From assembly GCF_030409835.1 (NCBI RefSeq), contig NZ_JAUFQO010000016.1, positions 124,001 through 188,000 of the forward strand: 64,000 nt of DNA. Reading direction: 5' to 3'. Every line of letters begins with the position of its first letter. Position 1 is the stretch's first letter. Positions 51,107 through 60,786 of this stretch are shown piece after piece. Below the pieces are notes generated by a model that saw nothing but the letters and a program-made list of their open reading frames with translations, did not search any database and was not told where the DNA came from. Source of the stretch: Lutimonas halocynthiae. GTDB lineage: Bacteria; Bacteroidota; Bacteroidia; Flavobacteriales; Flavobacteriaceae. Both the position numbers and the translations under genes were made by a program.

Positions 51107-51749
51107 TTATAGATATGAAAGAAAATACAAATTAAATGTTTCGGAATATGAAATATTAGTTCATGATTTGTTATCTGAAGGAATGAAAATTCATCACCCA
51201 GCTAGGATTGTTAATAATATTTATTTTGATACATTGAATTTTGATTCGTATTTCGAAAATGTTGAAGGAGAGAGTGTTAGAAACAAATATAGATTAAGAT
51301 GGTATGGTGATCGGTTTAAAAAAATATCCCCGACGTTTGAGGTTAAAATGAAAAAGGATCAGGTCAATCAGAAAATCAATTTAAAAATACCTGAAGTAAT
51401 GTTGAATAGTTATGATGATATTGAAGATGTTTATAATCATCTTTTAAATTTCATGAAAGATAAAAAACCAACATTTTATTTTGAGATGTTTAATAAAACT
51501 CCCACTCTTTTAAATGGGTATAAAAGAGATTATTACTTATCAAAAAATGGAGATACCCGATTAACTATAGATAGAAATTTGTTTTTTTATAATTGTAGAA
51601 CTAACCAAGAATATGACCAAAGTGAAATTATAGTAGTTGAGGTTAAATATGCCTCAAATGTAACCCCTAGAATTAATTTTGATAAATTTAAATTAATCTT
51701 GGGAAAAAATTCTAAGTATGTTTCAGGAATTAATTATACTAAGTTCTAA
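51075..51749 (+). CDS. VTC-domain protein (polyphosphate polymerase-like)
   Basis: This 224-residue protein is a VTC catalytic domain of the triphosphate-tunnel superfamily. YRYERKYKLNVSEYE is the entry strand. NNIYFDTLNFDSYFENVEGE and KYRLRWYGD carry tunnel basic residues, PTFEVKMKK gives another, and IIVVEVKYAS has the C-terminal Glu-x-Lys pair. In yeast VTC makes polyphosphate from ATP. Bacterial members next to DUF4956 and CotH genes are mostly uncharacterised. No SPX or transmembrane domain is present in this protein. Confidence 0.87.
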   Translation: MEMSLENLQNNYRYERKYKLNVSEYEILVHDLLSEGMKIHHPARIVNNIYFDTLNFDSYFENVEGESVRNKYRLRWYGDRFKKISPTFEVKMKKDQVNQKINLKIPEVMLNSYDDIEDVYNHLLNFMKDKKPTFYFEMFNKTPTLLNGYKRDYYLSKNGDTRLTIDRNLFFYNCRTNQEYDQSEIIVVEVKYASNVTPRINFDKFKLILGKNSKYVSGINYTKF

Positions 51750-51773
51750 GTATAAAATATTGGAAACATAAAT

Positions 51774-51781
51774 TATATTTG
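51774..51781 (+). promoter_or_regulatory. -7-like box before the fdtC-like gene
   Basis: TATATTTG at 51774-51781 fits the consensus in a 93-base gap, 61 bases before the next start codon. No -33 box is clear. If real, it would uncouple fdtC-fdtB from the VTC module. Confidence 0.4.
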
Positions 51782-51842
51782 TTTGACCTAGTAACTCATG
51801 GGTTTAATGAAGAAAATATTAACTACAGTTAATGATTAATAA

Positions 51843-52397
51843 ATGAAATATTTCTGTCATAACACAGCTGAGGTTCAAACGGATAATATAGGGAAAGATT
51901 CTTTTATTTGGCAGTTTGTTGTGGTATTAAAAGAAGCAATTATCGGTTCTAATTGCAATATTAATTCTCATGTTTTTATTGAAAATGATGTTATTATTGG
52001 GAACAACGTTACTGTAAAATCAGGGGTGCAAATCTGGGATGGATTAAGAATAGAAAACGACGTGTTTATCGGCCCCAATGTTACTTTTACTAATGATTTG
52101 ATTCCAAGATCAAAACAGTTTCCTCAAAAATTTGAAAAAACTATTATAAAAAAGGGAACTTCAATAGGAGCAAATGCAACTATTATTGCTGGAGTTACTA
52201 TACATGATTATGCTATGATAGGTGCTGGTTCAGTTGTTACAAAATCAGTAGGTAAGAATGAATTGTGGTTTGGAAACCCAGCAATGCTAAGAGGTTATGT
52301 AACAGAAAAGGGCAGATTGCTTGATCTGAATTTGAAAGACAAACAATCAGGTAAAAGTTATAATTGGTTCAACAATCAATTAAAAGAAAAATTATGA
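51843..52397 (+). CDS. Left-handed beta-helix acetyltransferase (FdtC/QdtC-like)
   Basis: This 184-residue protein of hexapeptide repeats ([40 protein letters not shown]) matches the sugar N-acetyltransferase group with a C-terminal [20 protein letters not shown]. It is the expected partner acetylating a dTDP-3-amino-3,6-dideoxyhexose. It overlaps fdtB by ATGA. The order acetyltransferase then aminotransferase is typical of fdt/qdt operons. Confidence 0.85.
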   Translation: MKYFCHNTAEVQTDNIGKDSFIWQFVVVLKEAIIGSNCNINSHVFIENDVIIGNNVTVKSGVQIWDGLRIENDVFIGPNVTFTNDLIPRSKQFPQKFEKTIIKKGTSIGANATIIAGVTIHDYAMIGAGSVVTKSVGKNELWFGNPAMLRGYVTEKGRLLDLNLKDKQSGKSYNWFNNQLKEKL

Positions 52398-53494
52398 TTA
52401 AATTTTTAGACCTTCAAAAAATCAATGCTCAATATGAGCAAGAATTGAAGGAAGCTGCTGTCAAGGTTATAGATTCAGGATGGTATTTAATTGGGAAAGA
52501 GCTAGATTCTTTTGAGCAAAACTATGCGAGTTTCTGTGGAACAAAATATTGTTTGGGTGTGGCAAACGGATTGGATGCGCTTCGCTTAATTTTTAGGGCA
52601 TATATAGAACTAGGCTTAATGAAGAAAGGAGACGAAGTGATTGTTCCTGCTAACACCTATATAGCTTCCGTATTAGCAATTTCTGATAATAGTTTAGTTC
52701 CTGTTTTTGTTGAACCCAATGAACAAACATATAATTTAGATAGCGAAAAAATTGAGAAAGTAATAACAAATAAGACTAAAGCAATTCTTACAGTGCATTT
52801 ATATGGGCAAAATTCTGTCGATGAAAAAATACTTGAAGTTTGTAAAAAGAATGACTTAAAGCTCGTTGAAGATGCGGCACAGTCTCATGGAGCTTTATGG
52901 CAAGGCAAAGTTATGGGAAGTATTGGTGACGCTGCTGGCCACAGTTTTTACCCTGGTAAAAACTTGGGAGCCTTAGGTGATGCAGGGGCTGTTACGACAA
53001 GTGATGAGACGTTGGCTAAAACGATTAAAGGACTTAGGAATTATGGGTCGGAAAAAAAATATGAAAATATATATAAGGGATTTAATTCCAGATTAGATGA
53101 AATTCAAGCTGCCTTTTTAAATGTCAAACTGAAATATATTCAAAATGATATTAAGGCAAGAAGGGATATAGCATATTATTATTTGAAGAATATTAATAAT
53201 TCTAACATAACCCTACCCAATGTTTTAAGTAAAGAAGGACATGTCTGGCATGTATTTGTTGTTAGATGCAAAAAACGGGATGCTCTTCAAAAGTTTCTTA
53301 TGGATAATGGTATTCAAACTCTGATTCATTACCCTATTCCAATTTTTAGGCAAAAAGCTTATAAGGAATTTAATCATATGAATTATAGCATAACTGATAT
53401 GATACATAAAGAGGTACTGAGCATACCCATTAGTAGTGTTTTAGATAAAACAAGTTTACAGAAAATCATAGGAGTTATTAATTCTTTCAACTAG
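52394..53494 (+). CDS. fdtB: PLP-dependent sugar 3-aminotransferase (DegT/DnrJ/EryC1/StrS, FdtB/QdtB-like)
   Basis: This 366-residue enzyme begins [21 protein letters not shown] use the ATG at 52394, which overlaps the previous stop; the frame is open to 52364. [12 protein letters not shown] and [14 protein letters not shown] follow, and the PLP-lysine motif [16 protein letters not shown] puts the lysine near residue 189. It should aminate C-3 of a dTDP-3-keto-6-deoxyhexose, giving dTDP-3-amino-sugar for FdtC. The RmlA and RmlB enzymes that supply the precursor are not in the window. Confidence 0.92.
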   Translation: MIKFLDLQKINAQYEQELKEAAVKVIDSGWYLIGKELDSFEQNYASFCGTKYCLGVANGLDALRLIFRAYIELGLMKKGDEVIVPANTYIASVLAISDNSLVPVFVEPNEQTYNLDSEKIEKVITNKTKAILTVHLYGQNSVDEKILEVCKKNDLKLVEDAAQSHGALWQGKVMGSIGDAAGHSFYPGKNLGALGDAGAVTTSDETLAKTIKGLRNYGSEKKYENIYKGFNSRLDEIQAAFLNVKLKYIQNDIKARRDIAYYYLKNINNSNITLPNVLSKEGHVWHVFVVRCKKRDALQKFLMDNGIQTLIHYPIPIFRQKAYKEFNHMNYSITDMIHKEVLSIPISSVLDKTSLQKIIGVINSFN

Positions 53495-53697
53495 TATTCT
53501 TGTTTTAAATTTTGTTAATAAAGAGCAAAGCTTTGCATAAAGAATATTTGAATAAATAGTCTAATTGCATATAAAAACCTATTCAAACAGAGCACAAAAG
53601 GAATACATAATCACAAAAGCAAATTGCACTAAAATTTTCACAAATACTTGAGAAACAAATGGATTTTGAGATATTAATTTATATTAAAAACATTTGA
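53495..53697. other. AT-rich gap before the flippase gene
   Basis: About 200 bases without a supported gene. It contains the perfect palindrome GCAAAGCTTTGC (about 53524-53535) and many short T/A runs. A frame-closing stop at 53695-53697 precedes the flippase reading frame. Confidence 0.35.
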
Positions 53698-53829
53698 AAT
53701 CAAGTAGATAAATCAATTATTATCAATCAAACTAATATTAACTTACTATTAAAAACTAAAAGCGCTCTTATTTGGAATTTAGTTGAAAAATTATCGATTA
53801 AATTTGTTCGCTTTTTTCTTGGAATAATA
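53698..53829 (+). other. In-frame extension of the flippase gene lacking a start codon
   Basis: The reading frame of the flippase remains open for 44 codons before its first ATG at 53830. The last part, KTKSALIWNLVEKLSIKFVR then FFLGIIMARILL, is exactly the conserved N-terminus of oligosaccharide flippases, so the protein must begin near 53737-53752. There is no ATG, GTG or TTG in the extension. Either an unusual codon (ATT at 53737 is one candidate) starts it, or the start codon has been lost. Confidence 0.65.
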
Positions 53830-55173
53830 ATGGCAAGAATTCTTCTACCAGAAGATTTTGGGTTAATTGGTATGCTTTCAGTTTTTGTCGCAATTGCTCA
53901 AGTATTGACTGAAAGTGGCATGGGAGCCGGTTTAATCCAAAAAAACGATCGTTCTGATGATGATTTTTCAACAGTTCTTATTTTTAATTTTATTGTTAGT
54001 GTTTTATGTTATATAATGATATTTATTTTTGCACCATTCATAGCAAGTTTTTTTGAAAAACCTGAATTAGTTTTAATTACTCGGGTTTTAACATTAAACA
54101 TAGTTATTAATTCTATGGTTATAGTTCAAAGAACCAAAATGATTATCGAATTTGACTTTAAGACTATTGCAAAAATAAATTTTATTGCTATTTTTATTAG
54201 TGGGATTTCAGGTGTTTTATTTGCCTATTTTGGCTATGGTGTTTGGGCATTGGTTATACAAAATTTACTATTTTCAATTTTTACTACTTTTCTTTTTTGG
54301 GTACTATCAAGATGGAGATTCTCATTAGTATTTTCTACGAATTCATTTAATAATCTATTCTCCTATGGTTATAAATTATTATTTTCAGGTGTTTTGGTAC
54401 ACACTCTTAATAACTTATATAATATTATTATCGGAAAATATTATTCTGCTTCTGAATTGGGATATTATACCAGAGCGAAGGGTTTTGTTGATCTAGCTGA
54501 AGGAACTTTTTCTGGTATAATCCAAAGCGTTTCTTTCCCATTATTGTCCTCATTGCAACAAGATAAAATTCAATTGATTTTAGTTTTCAAGAAGATGATT
54601 AGAATGTCGGCTTTTGTTATTTTTCCTGCGATGTGTCTGTTAGCAATTTTAGCTGAACCCATTGTAATATTGCTTTTAACTAAAAAGTGGATATTTGTTG
54701 TTCCTTTATTGCAATACCTTGCTATTGCTAGAATATTTTATTCTCTTAGTTTAATAAATATGTCAATATTAAAATCGATTGGAAGATCTGATTTATTTCT
54801 AAAGGTAGACTTTTTAAAAATACCAATAATTGGGTTGGTTCTGCTGATTTGTTTAAATTATGGTATCATTTTTCTTGTAATAGGTCAAATTGTTATTTCT
54901 GCATTTGATTATATAATAAACACATATTACCCCGGTAAAATTTTGGGATATGGTTTTTTAAATCAATTGAAAGATTTATTACCAATTGTTTTGTTAACAT
55001 CTGTAACATCTTCGGTTGTTTATTTTTTATCGATATCAATAGAACATAATTTGCTAAATATTTTTTTTAGTTCGGTAATTATGGTGACGATATATTTGGG
55101 TTTAAGTTATTTCTTTAAATTTAAAGAACTTGAAGAAATAATTCGATTACTAAAAATTCAAAAAAATATATGA
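53830..55173 (+). CDS. Wzx-type oligosaccharide flippase (MOP superfamily)
   Basis: The coordinates begin at the first ATG, but the real N-terminus is probably about 30 residues upstream. From 53830 the protein is 447 residues with about 12 membrane segments. ARILLPEDFGLIGMLSVFVA and TESGMGAGLIQKND are classic PST/WzxC features, and SELGYYTRAKGFVDLAEGTF is the conserved mid-protein motif. It moves lipid-linked repeat units across the inner membrane. The gene overlaps the next glycosyltransferase by 4 bases. Confidence 0.88.
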   Translation: MARILLPEDFGLIGMLSVFVAIAQVLTESGMGAGLIQKNDRSDDDFSTVLIFNFIVSVLCYIMIFIFAPFIASFFEKPELVLITRVLTLNIVINSMVIVQRTKMIIEFDFKTIAKINFIAIFISGISGVLFAYFGYGVWALVIQNLLFSIFTTFLFWVLSRWRFSLVFSTNSFNNLFSYGYKLLFSGVLVHTLNNLYNIIIGKYYSASELGYYTRAKGFVDLAEGTFSGIIQSVSFPLLSSLQQDKIQLILVFKKMIRMSAFVIFPAMCLLAILAEPIVILLLTKKWIFVVPLLQYLAIARIFYSLSLINMSILKSIGRSDLFLKVDFLKIPIIGLVLLICLNYGIIFLVIGQIVISAFDYIINTYYPGKILGYGFLNQLKDLLPIVLLTSVTSSVVYFLSISIEHNLLNIFFSSVIMVTIYLGLSYFFKFKELEEIIRLLKIQKNI

Positions 55174-56474
55174 ATCAGGGAGCTCTCAATAATTACATCA
55201 TTATTACCCCAAATCTATCTAAAATCGGTGGTGCTCAAATGTATACAATGAGGCGATCAAATTATCTTAAAAAACTAGGTTATAATGTTATTATTATTAC
55301 CGGACCAATTTCTGATTTTGTTTTGAAAAATAAATTTGAAGGAATTAGAATATTCGAAACTCTATATTTAGCAATTGAATTTGATATACTGCAGAAGGAA
55401 AACCGAGAATTATTTTTTTTACAAATTTCAAATTACATTAATGGGGATAATAATGAGTCTAAGGGAAAATTACATATAGAAAGTCATAATTCAAATCTTT
55501 CGCTTATTGGAGAATTTCTTGCATTCAAATTAAAAGCAAAACATATAACATATTTTTTGTTTGAGCAGAAAATGGCCTATGATAAGGGAGGTCAGATATA
55601 TTCATTTTTTAAAAATAAAATGGCTTCTAAAGAGTTAGTGGGAATTACAAAACAGTCATTACCTATTATATTCAATACTGAAGTGACTGATGAGCATAAT
55701 TCTTATGTGAATGTTTCATTAAGTGAAGATGAAATGGTCGAAGATAAAAATTGGAGATTTAATAAAGATTTTAAATATTCAATGAGAATCGGTATCATTT
55801 CAAGATTAGAAAAAAAATATGTTAGAGATACTATTGACTCGTTGATTAACTTATCCCAAACTTATAAAGACAAAAAGTTTCTTCTTAACATAATTGGAGA
55901 TACGAAGTTTAAAGAAGTTGAATTTAAAATAAAAGAGAAAATAAGAAGCGTTCCTCATAATTTAGATATTAGATTCTTAGGCAGATTTTCTCCTGTGCCA
56001 AAACAATTTTTTTCTGAAATAGATTTCACCATTGGAATGGGAACCGCTGCTGTAATGAGTATTTCACAATCGTGTCCAGTTCTCATAATAGATCCTTTTA
56101 CTAACCAAATTCATGGGTTTTTAGGGAGCGATGTTTTTAATTTTGCTTATAAAGATGACAATTCAGTCAAAAGTGAAATAATTGAGCTAAAGCTAGAAGC
56201 TATTTTAACCAAAGGGTTTGATAAAATAAAAATTTCTGAAAAAGGTTTAGCTTTTTTTAGTAGCGAGTATAGTTTTCAGGGAAACATGAGAAAACTAGAT
56301 AATTTTATTGAATGTAGTGACAGAGTACTTCAGTATAATATTTTAGATAAGTCCGTGTTGTTAAATAAATTTTTAAGAAGACGCTTGCTTTTGGTCGTAG
56401 GTGTAAAATGGTATTTAAAAATTTCTACATTTTTGTTAAATTTTAGAAAAAGGAATCTTAATCCTGGGTTTTGA
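55170..56474 (+). CDS. GT-B-fold glycosyltransferase (GT4-like)
   Basis: This 434-residue cytosolic enzyme has an N-terminal donor-independent domain starting IIITPNLSKIGGAQMYTMRR, a typical GT4 glycine motif. The C-terminal domain contains MRIGIISRLEKKYVRDTIDS and FLLNIIGDTKFKEVEFKI. A weak nucleotide-sugar motif region is FTIGMGTAAVMSISQSCPVL. Catalytic Glu positions are less clear than in standard GT4. It adds one sugar of the repeat unit; donor and acceptor are unknown. Confidence 0.8.
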   Translation: MNQGALNNYIIITPNLSKIGGAQMYTMRRSNYLKKLGYNVIIITGPISDFVLKNKFEGIRIFETLYLAIEFDILQKENRELFFLQISNYINGDNNESKGKLHIESHNSNLSLIGEFLAFKLKAKHITYFLFEQKMAYDKGGQIYSFFKNKMASKELVGITKQSLPIIFNTEVTDEHNSYVNVSLSEDEMVEDKNWRFNKDFKYSMRIGIISRLEKKYVRDTIDSLINLSQTYKDKKFLLNIIGDTKFKEVEFKIKEKIRSVPHNLDIRFLGRFSPVPKQFFSEIDFTIGMGTAAVMSISQSCPVLIIDPFTNQIHGFLGSDVFNFAYKDDNSVKSEIIELKLEAILTKGFDKIKISEKGLAFFSSEYSFQGNMRKLDNFIECSDRVLQYNILDKSVLLNKFLRRRLLLVVGVKWYLKISTFLLNFRKRNLNPGF

Positions 56475-57670
56475 ATAATTCAATTAAAATAGAGAAAATT
56501 GTTGATAAGTCTAATTCCAATGACTTTATGCAGATCCTTGCAATTTCTATTTTTGTGGCTTTTCCAGCTGTTGACTTTTTTGTTAATAATCAATTGGATA
56601 TTGCAATTTGGGACTCATTATTAACAAAAGGCATATTATATGGTTCGATTTTGCTTGGTTGGTTGATGTCTTTAAAGAAAATATCTGGTTTAAAACTTTT
56701 TTTTCCATTTTTTCTTTTGATTCTGATTTTTTTAAGCTATTTCTTGACAGATAATCCTAATCAAGAGAACTCTTTCACTATTTTAATAAGTATAATAACT
56801 TTATCAATACCATTATATTATATTGTCATTTCAATAGAGGATTTTGACAATTTATATACTTATCTGACTTATTCAAGTTGTATTGCAATTTGTTTTGGAT
56901 TTTTCACTGTATATTCTTATAGTTTATTGTATAATGATAGAGTATTCCCCTATATGGCTTTTTCTAATCAAATTTTGTTTCCAATTGTTTTTTTAATATT
57001 TTCTTATGGTAGAATCAGAAAATGGTTAAGTCTATTATTTATTTTTACGGGGGTTTTATTAGTTTTTATTTATGGTTCTCGAGGAGCTCAGTTATCTATA
57101 ATACTTTCCATTATAGTAAGTTTTATGGTTTTTTTTAAGCCAACACTTAAAACCATTGGTTTGATATTAACAATTATCATTTTAATTTTTTTTATTGACA
57201 TAAGTTTAGATAATATAAATTTAGTATTGATCGATATGGATGTCTACAGTCGATCAATTTCATTGTTATTAAATGACGATATAACAAACACTTCAGGAAG
57301 AGATATGCTCTATGATTCTGTGGTCAATTTAATTTATGATAACCCATTTGGAAAAGGATTCTTTTATACGGGAGATTTATTTACTGGCAGCTATAGCCAT
57401 AATATAATTTTGGATTTTTTCCTTCATTTTGGAATTGTTTTGGGCTCGTTGTTGCTGTTTTTATTATTGATGCTTAGTTTGAAAAAGATATTTCAATTCA
57501 ATTTGTTTATTGATAGCATTTTTTTCATGAGTATTTTTTTTTCAGTAGGCTTTGTGAAAATGTTATTCTCTAGTACTTATCTTTCAGAACCTTTTTTTTT
57601 CATTCTAATTGCATTATTGATAAATATAAATAAAAATAGAAAACATAGTCTAAATGAAAAGTATAGTTAG
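56471..57670 (+). CDS. O-antigen/polysaccharide polymerase (Wzy-like)
   Basis: This 399-residue membrane protein has about 10-11 membrane segments and a large loop. VFIYGSRGAQLSIILSIIVS and NTSGRDMLYDSVVNLIYDNP resemble the Wzy_C/O-antigen ligase region, and SHNIILDFFLHFGIVLG is the conserved SHN motif. It would polymerise repeat units in the periplasm. The frame begins with TTG at 56471, overlapping the previous stop (TTGA). An internal ATG at 56528 is an alternative start. Confidence 0.82.
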   Translation: MNNSIKIEKIVDKSNSNDFMQILAISIFVAFPAVDFFVNNQLDIAIWDSLLTKGILYGSILLGWLMSLKKISGLKLFFPFFLLILIFLSYFLTDNPNQENSFTILISIITLSIPLYYIVISIEDFDNLYTYLTYSSCIAICFGFFTVYSYSLLYNDRVFPYMAFSNQILFPIVFLIFSYGRIRKWLSLLFIFTGVLLVFIYGSRGAQLSIILSIIVSFMVFFKPTLKTIGLILTIIILIFFIDISLDNINLVLIDMDVYSRSISLLLNDDITNTSGRDMLYDSVVNLIYDNPFGKGFFYTGDLFTGSYSHNIILDFFLHFGIVLGSLLLFLLLMLSLKKIFQFNLFIDSIFFMSIFFSVGFVKMLFSSTYLSEPFFFILIALLININKNRKHSLNEKYS

Positions 57671-58319
57671 AAACTTTCTCAATTTTATAAAATATTTTTT
57701 TAACTCAGATATTATTTTAGAAAGTAATGTTCGGGTGTATGGAAGTAATTTCGAAGGGAAAAACAAAGTTTATTCGGGATCTGTTTTTGTTAATGGAAAA
57801 TGTGGTAAAGGTACATATATTGGTAAAAATTGCCACTTTAGTAGGGCTGTCATTGGTAGATATTGCTCAATAGGAAATAGAGTGAGAGTGATTTTGTCTA
57901 ATCATCCATCTTCAAAGTTTGTTTCTACTCATCCAGCATTTTTTTCAACACTCAAACAAGCAGGATTTACTTATTCAAAAAAACAGACTTTTGATGAGTT
58001 TCGTTACATAAATAAAAAGGAGAATATTGCTGCTTTTATAGGTCATGATGTTTGGATAGGCGATGATGTAACAATTATGGGAGGAGTCAAGATTAATCAT
58101 GGGGCTATAATTGGGGCCAAAGCACTAATCACAAAAGATGTGGCTCCCTTTTCTATAGTTGGAGGTGTGCCTGCAAAATTAATTGGGAAAAGATTTAGCG
58201 ATGAAGAAATTGAGTTTTTAGAGCAGTTTAAATGGTGGGAGAAAGATGAGAATTGGATTTCAAAAAATGCATATTTATTTTCAGATATTAAACAATTTAT
58301 GAAACAATTCAAAATTTAA
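57654..58319 (+). CDS. CatB-related O-acetyltransferase
   Basis: This 221-residue hexapeptide-repeat protein of the xenobiotic/CatB acetyltransferase type starts with an unrelated N-terminal helix. KGTYIGKNCHFSRAVIGRYC begins the beta-helix, and NIAAFIGHDVWIGDDVTIMG is the key motif with the catalytic histidine region. VGGVPAKLIGKRFSDEEIEF ends the domain. It would O-acetylate a polysaccharide sugar. It overlaps the polymerase gene by 17 bases. Confidence 0.88.
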   Translation: MKSIVRNFLNFIKYFFNSDIILESNVRVYGSNFEGKNKVYSGSVFVNGKCGKGTYIGKNCHFSRAVIGRYCSIGNRVRVILSNHPSSKFVSTHPAFFSTLKQAGFTYSKKQTFDEFRYINKKENIAAFIGHDVWIGDDVTIMGGVKINHGAIIGAKALITKDVAPFSIVGGVPAKLIGKRFSDEEIEFLEQFKWWEKDENWISKNAYLFSDIKQFMKQFKI

Positions 58320-58327
58320 AATATTAA

Positions 58328-59464
58328 ATGAAACTTTGTATAATAGTATCTAATAGTTTAAGAAAGGACCCAAGAGTTATAAAACAAATTAGATGTGCCT
58401 TGGACGCTGAAATTGATGTGTATTTTATTGGTTTTAAAGACAAATTTTACAACAAGGAGTTTCTTGATTCTGTTGGTTGTCATATTTCAATAGTTGATAC
58501 CTATGTTGGTCAATTAAAATCGACATTGAAAAAACTAATAAGAAAATTTCATCATTTTTATTTACCTGTGAAATATATGATAAAAATTAAGCCAGATATT
58601 ATCCATGCGAATGATTTTGACACTTTAATTCAGGCATATGTAGCTTCAAAAATAGTTGGTAGTAAATTATTATATGACTCACATGAAGTTTGTGCTGAAA
58701 ACATAGGGATAACTGATAAAAAAATCCAGAAAAAAGTAATTATTATAATAGAAAAGTTTATTGTAGAAAGGATTGACGTAATGGTTTCTGTTAGTAATGC
58801 GGCTGCAGAATATTTTCGTGAAAAGTATAAAATAAAGATTCTTGAGGTAATAACAAATGTTCCATATAAAAGTAAAATTGAGTTTCCGGAAGAAAAAGAC
58901 AAAGATAATTTTGAAGTACTTTATCAAGGTCTTATGCTAAGAGGAAGGGGATATGAGGAATTTGTTAAAAGTGGAGAATTTATTGATAGTAATATTAAAT
59001 TGGTTTTAAGAGGCTATGGCAGTATTGAAGATGATTTGAAAAATATTATTTTAAATAATAATTTAGAGAAAAAAGTTAGATTTGATGGACCAGTCGAAGT
59101 TAAAGATATTGTTATGAAAGCATCTTGTTCTCACTTAGGAATTGTGCTTACACAACCTGTGAATATCAATTTCAAGTTGACCGTTTCAAATAAGATTTTT
59201 GAATATTTACAAGCTGGATTGCCAGTTTTAATGTCTGATATTCCTGAGCATAGATATTTGAATGAAAAGTTTAATTTTGGTATTATTATAACAGATTTTA
59301 CATCTAAAGAGATTGCCAATGCTATTAATAGTTTAGCCTTAAATAGGCTGGAATATAATCGACTTAGAAACAACGCAATTAAAGCTGCTGAAACTCTATG
59401 TTGGGAGAATGAATCCATAAAATTAATTGAATTATATGAAAATATGTTCTTTGAGAAATCATAG
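58328..59464 (+). CDS. GT4-family glycosyltransferase
   Basis: This 378-residue glycosyltransferase has the N-terminal pattern LRKDPRVIKQIRCALDAEID and the DIIHANDFDTLIQAYVASKI region. YDSHEVCAENIG is a conserved GT4 stretch. In the C-terminal domain, FEVLYQGLMLRGRGYEEFVK and FEYLQAGLPVLMSDIPEH hold the nucleotide-sugar site. The donor sugar is unknown. It is a tightly packed member of the operon, 8 bases after the acetyltransferase gene. Confidence 0.88.
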   Translation: MKLCIIVSNSLRKDPRVIKQIRCALDAEIDVYFIGFKDKFYNKEFLDSVGCHISIVDTYVGQLKSTLKKLIRKFHHFYLPVKYMIKIKPDIIHANDFDTLIQAYVASKIVGSKLLYDSHEVCAENIGITDKKIQKKVIIIIEKFIVERIDVMVSVSNAAAEYFREKYKIKILEVITNVPYKSKIEFPEEKDKDNFEVLYQGLMLRGRGYEEFVKSGEFIDSNIKLVLRGYGSIEDDLKNIILNNNLEKKVRFDGPVEVKDIVMKASCSHLGIVLTQPVNINFKLTVSNKIFEYLQAGLPVLMSDIPEHRYLNEKFNFGIIITDFTSKEIANAINSLALNRLEYNRLRNNAIKAAETLCWENESIKLIELYENMFFEKS

Positions 59465-59492
59465 ATTACAATAATAATAAACTGCTTAATGA

Positions 59493-60233
59493 ATGTTATC
59501 AATAGTCACACCCGTACTTAACGGAAGAAAATTTATACAAAATAACATAGAATCAATACAGAAACTTAGTATTCCCTATGAGCATATTGTTGTTGATGGT
59601 GGTTCAATAGATGGAACTATTGAATATGTAAGCCAATTTCCACACATTAAATTGCTTCATCAATTAGAAAATAATGGGATGTATGGGGCAATACATCAGG
59701 GTTTTAATGAGTCAAATGGTGATTATCTTACTTGGGTAAATGCTGATGACTATATTATTAAAACTGGCTATGAACTTATGTATAATGATATAGCTAGTAA
59801 AAAAGCTGATTTGATATATTCAAATTCAGTTTATCATTTTGTTGAAATTTTGCAATATAAAAAAATGTATGCTAAATATTTAGGTAGATTTTTGTTGAAA
59901 CAAGGTATTATGCCTTTTGCTCAACCTAGTTCAATTTTTTCTAAAAAATCATATAATGAGGTTGGAGGGTTAAATTTTAATGATTTTAGAATTATTGGTG
60001 ATCGAGATTTGTTTCAAAGAATGGCGTATAAAAGTGAATTTAAATTCTTATATATATATGTTGATTCCACAGTTTTTTTACGTTATAGTGATTCATTGTT
60101 ATTTAGAAATAAGAAACTGTTAAATGAAGAGCACAACTATTGTATTAAGACAAATATTAGTTTGTTTAATCGAATTATTTTTCATTCATCAGGATATTTG
60201 AGAAGGTTTTTTAATCTTTTGGATTTTAATTAG
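59493..60233 (+). CDS. GT2-family glycosyltransferase
   Basis: This 246-residue GT-A enzyme starts LSIVTPVLNGRKFIQNNIES. HIVVDGGSIDGTIEYVSQF is the nucleotide-binding region, and DYLTWVNADDYIIKTGYELM contains the DxD-like motif (NADD). It matches the WcaA-like group. The start is at 59493 after a 28-base gap. It contributes one transfer reaction in repeat-unit assembly. Confidence 0.9.
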   Translation: MLSIVTPVLNGRKFIQNNIESIQKLSIPYEHIVVDGGSIDGTIEYVSQFPHIKLLHQLENNGMYGAIHQGFNESNGDYLTWVNADDYIIKTGYELMYNDIASKKADLIYSNSVYHFVEILQYKKMYAKYLGRFLLKQGIMPFAQPSSIFSKKSYNEVGGLNFNDFRIIGDRDLFQRMAYKSEFKFLYIYVDSTVFLRYSDSLLFRNKKLLNEEHNYCIKTNISLFNRIIFHSSGYLRRFFNLLDFN

Positions 60234-60275
60234 AATATAGATTAATTATAGTTTATAAAACGAAAAATAACTTGA

Positions 60276-60782
60276 ATGAATTTATTGAAGATTATTTTAG
60301 AGGATCAAAAAATTAATAAGGATATAAAAATTAGGTTTTCCCTTTTTATTTTTAGAATTGGAAATTTCTTTTGGTTTCAATCTAATTTATTTTATAAAAT
60401 TTTATATTATATCGTAAAACTTTTTTACAAATTAGTTGTTGAATATTTATTAAGTATTGAATTACCATTAAATTCAAAAGTAGGCATAGGTCTAAAAATT
60501 GAACATGGATATGGGCTTGTAGTAAACTACAAATCCATAATTGGAGATAGGGTGACATTAAAACATAATACAACAATAGGATGTAAAACTAATTCCGAAA
60601 ATAGATGTATTAAGTACGCCATTATTGGAAATGATGTTATAATCCACCCACATTCCTGTATAATAGGTGTGTCGATTGGAAATAACGCCATTATTGGAGC
60701 AGGGAGCATTGTAGTAAAAAACGTAGAAGCTAATTCTATTGTTGCAGGAAATCCAGCTAAATTAATTAAAACAAATAAATAA
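60276..60782 (+). CDS. Serine O-acetyltransferase-like acyltransferase
   Basis: This 168-residue protein has a mainly helical hydrophobic N-terminus (about residues 20-60). The hexapeptide domain includes KVGIGLKIEHGYGLVVNYKS, VTLKHNTTIGCKTN and IIGAGSIVVKNVEANSIVAG, ending GNPAKLIK. It is related to CysE/WcaB-type acetyltransferases. In this locus it probably acetylates a sugar rather than serine. Its position next to the polymerase and glycosyltransferases supports this. Confidence 0.82.
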   Translation: MNLLKIILEDQKINKDIKIRFSLFIFRIGNFFWFQSNLFYKILYYIVKLFYKLVVEYLLSIELPLNSKVGIGLKIEHGYGLVVNYKSIIGDRVTLKHNTTIGCKTNSENRCIKYAIIGNDVIIHPHSCIIGVSIGNNAIIGAGSIVVKNVEANSIVAGNPAKLIKTNK

Positions 60783-60786
60783 TCTT

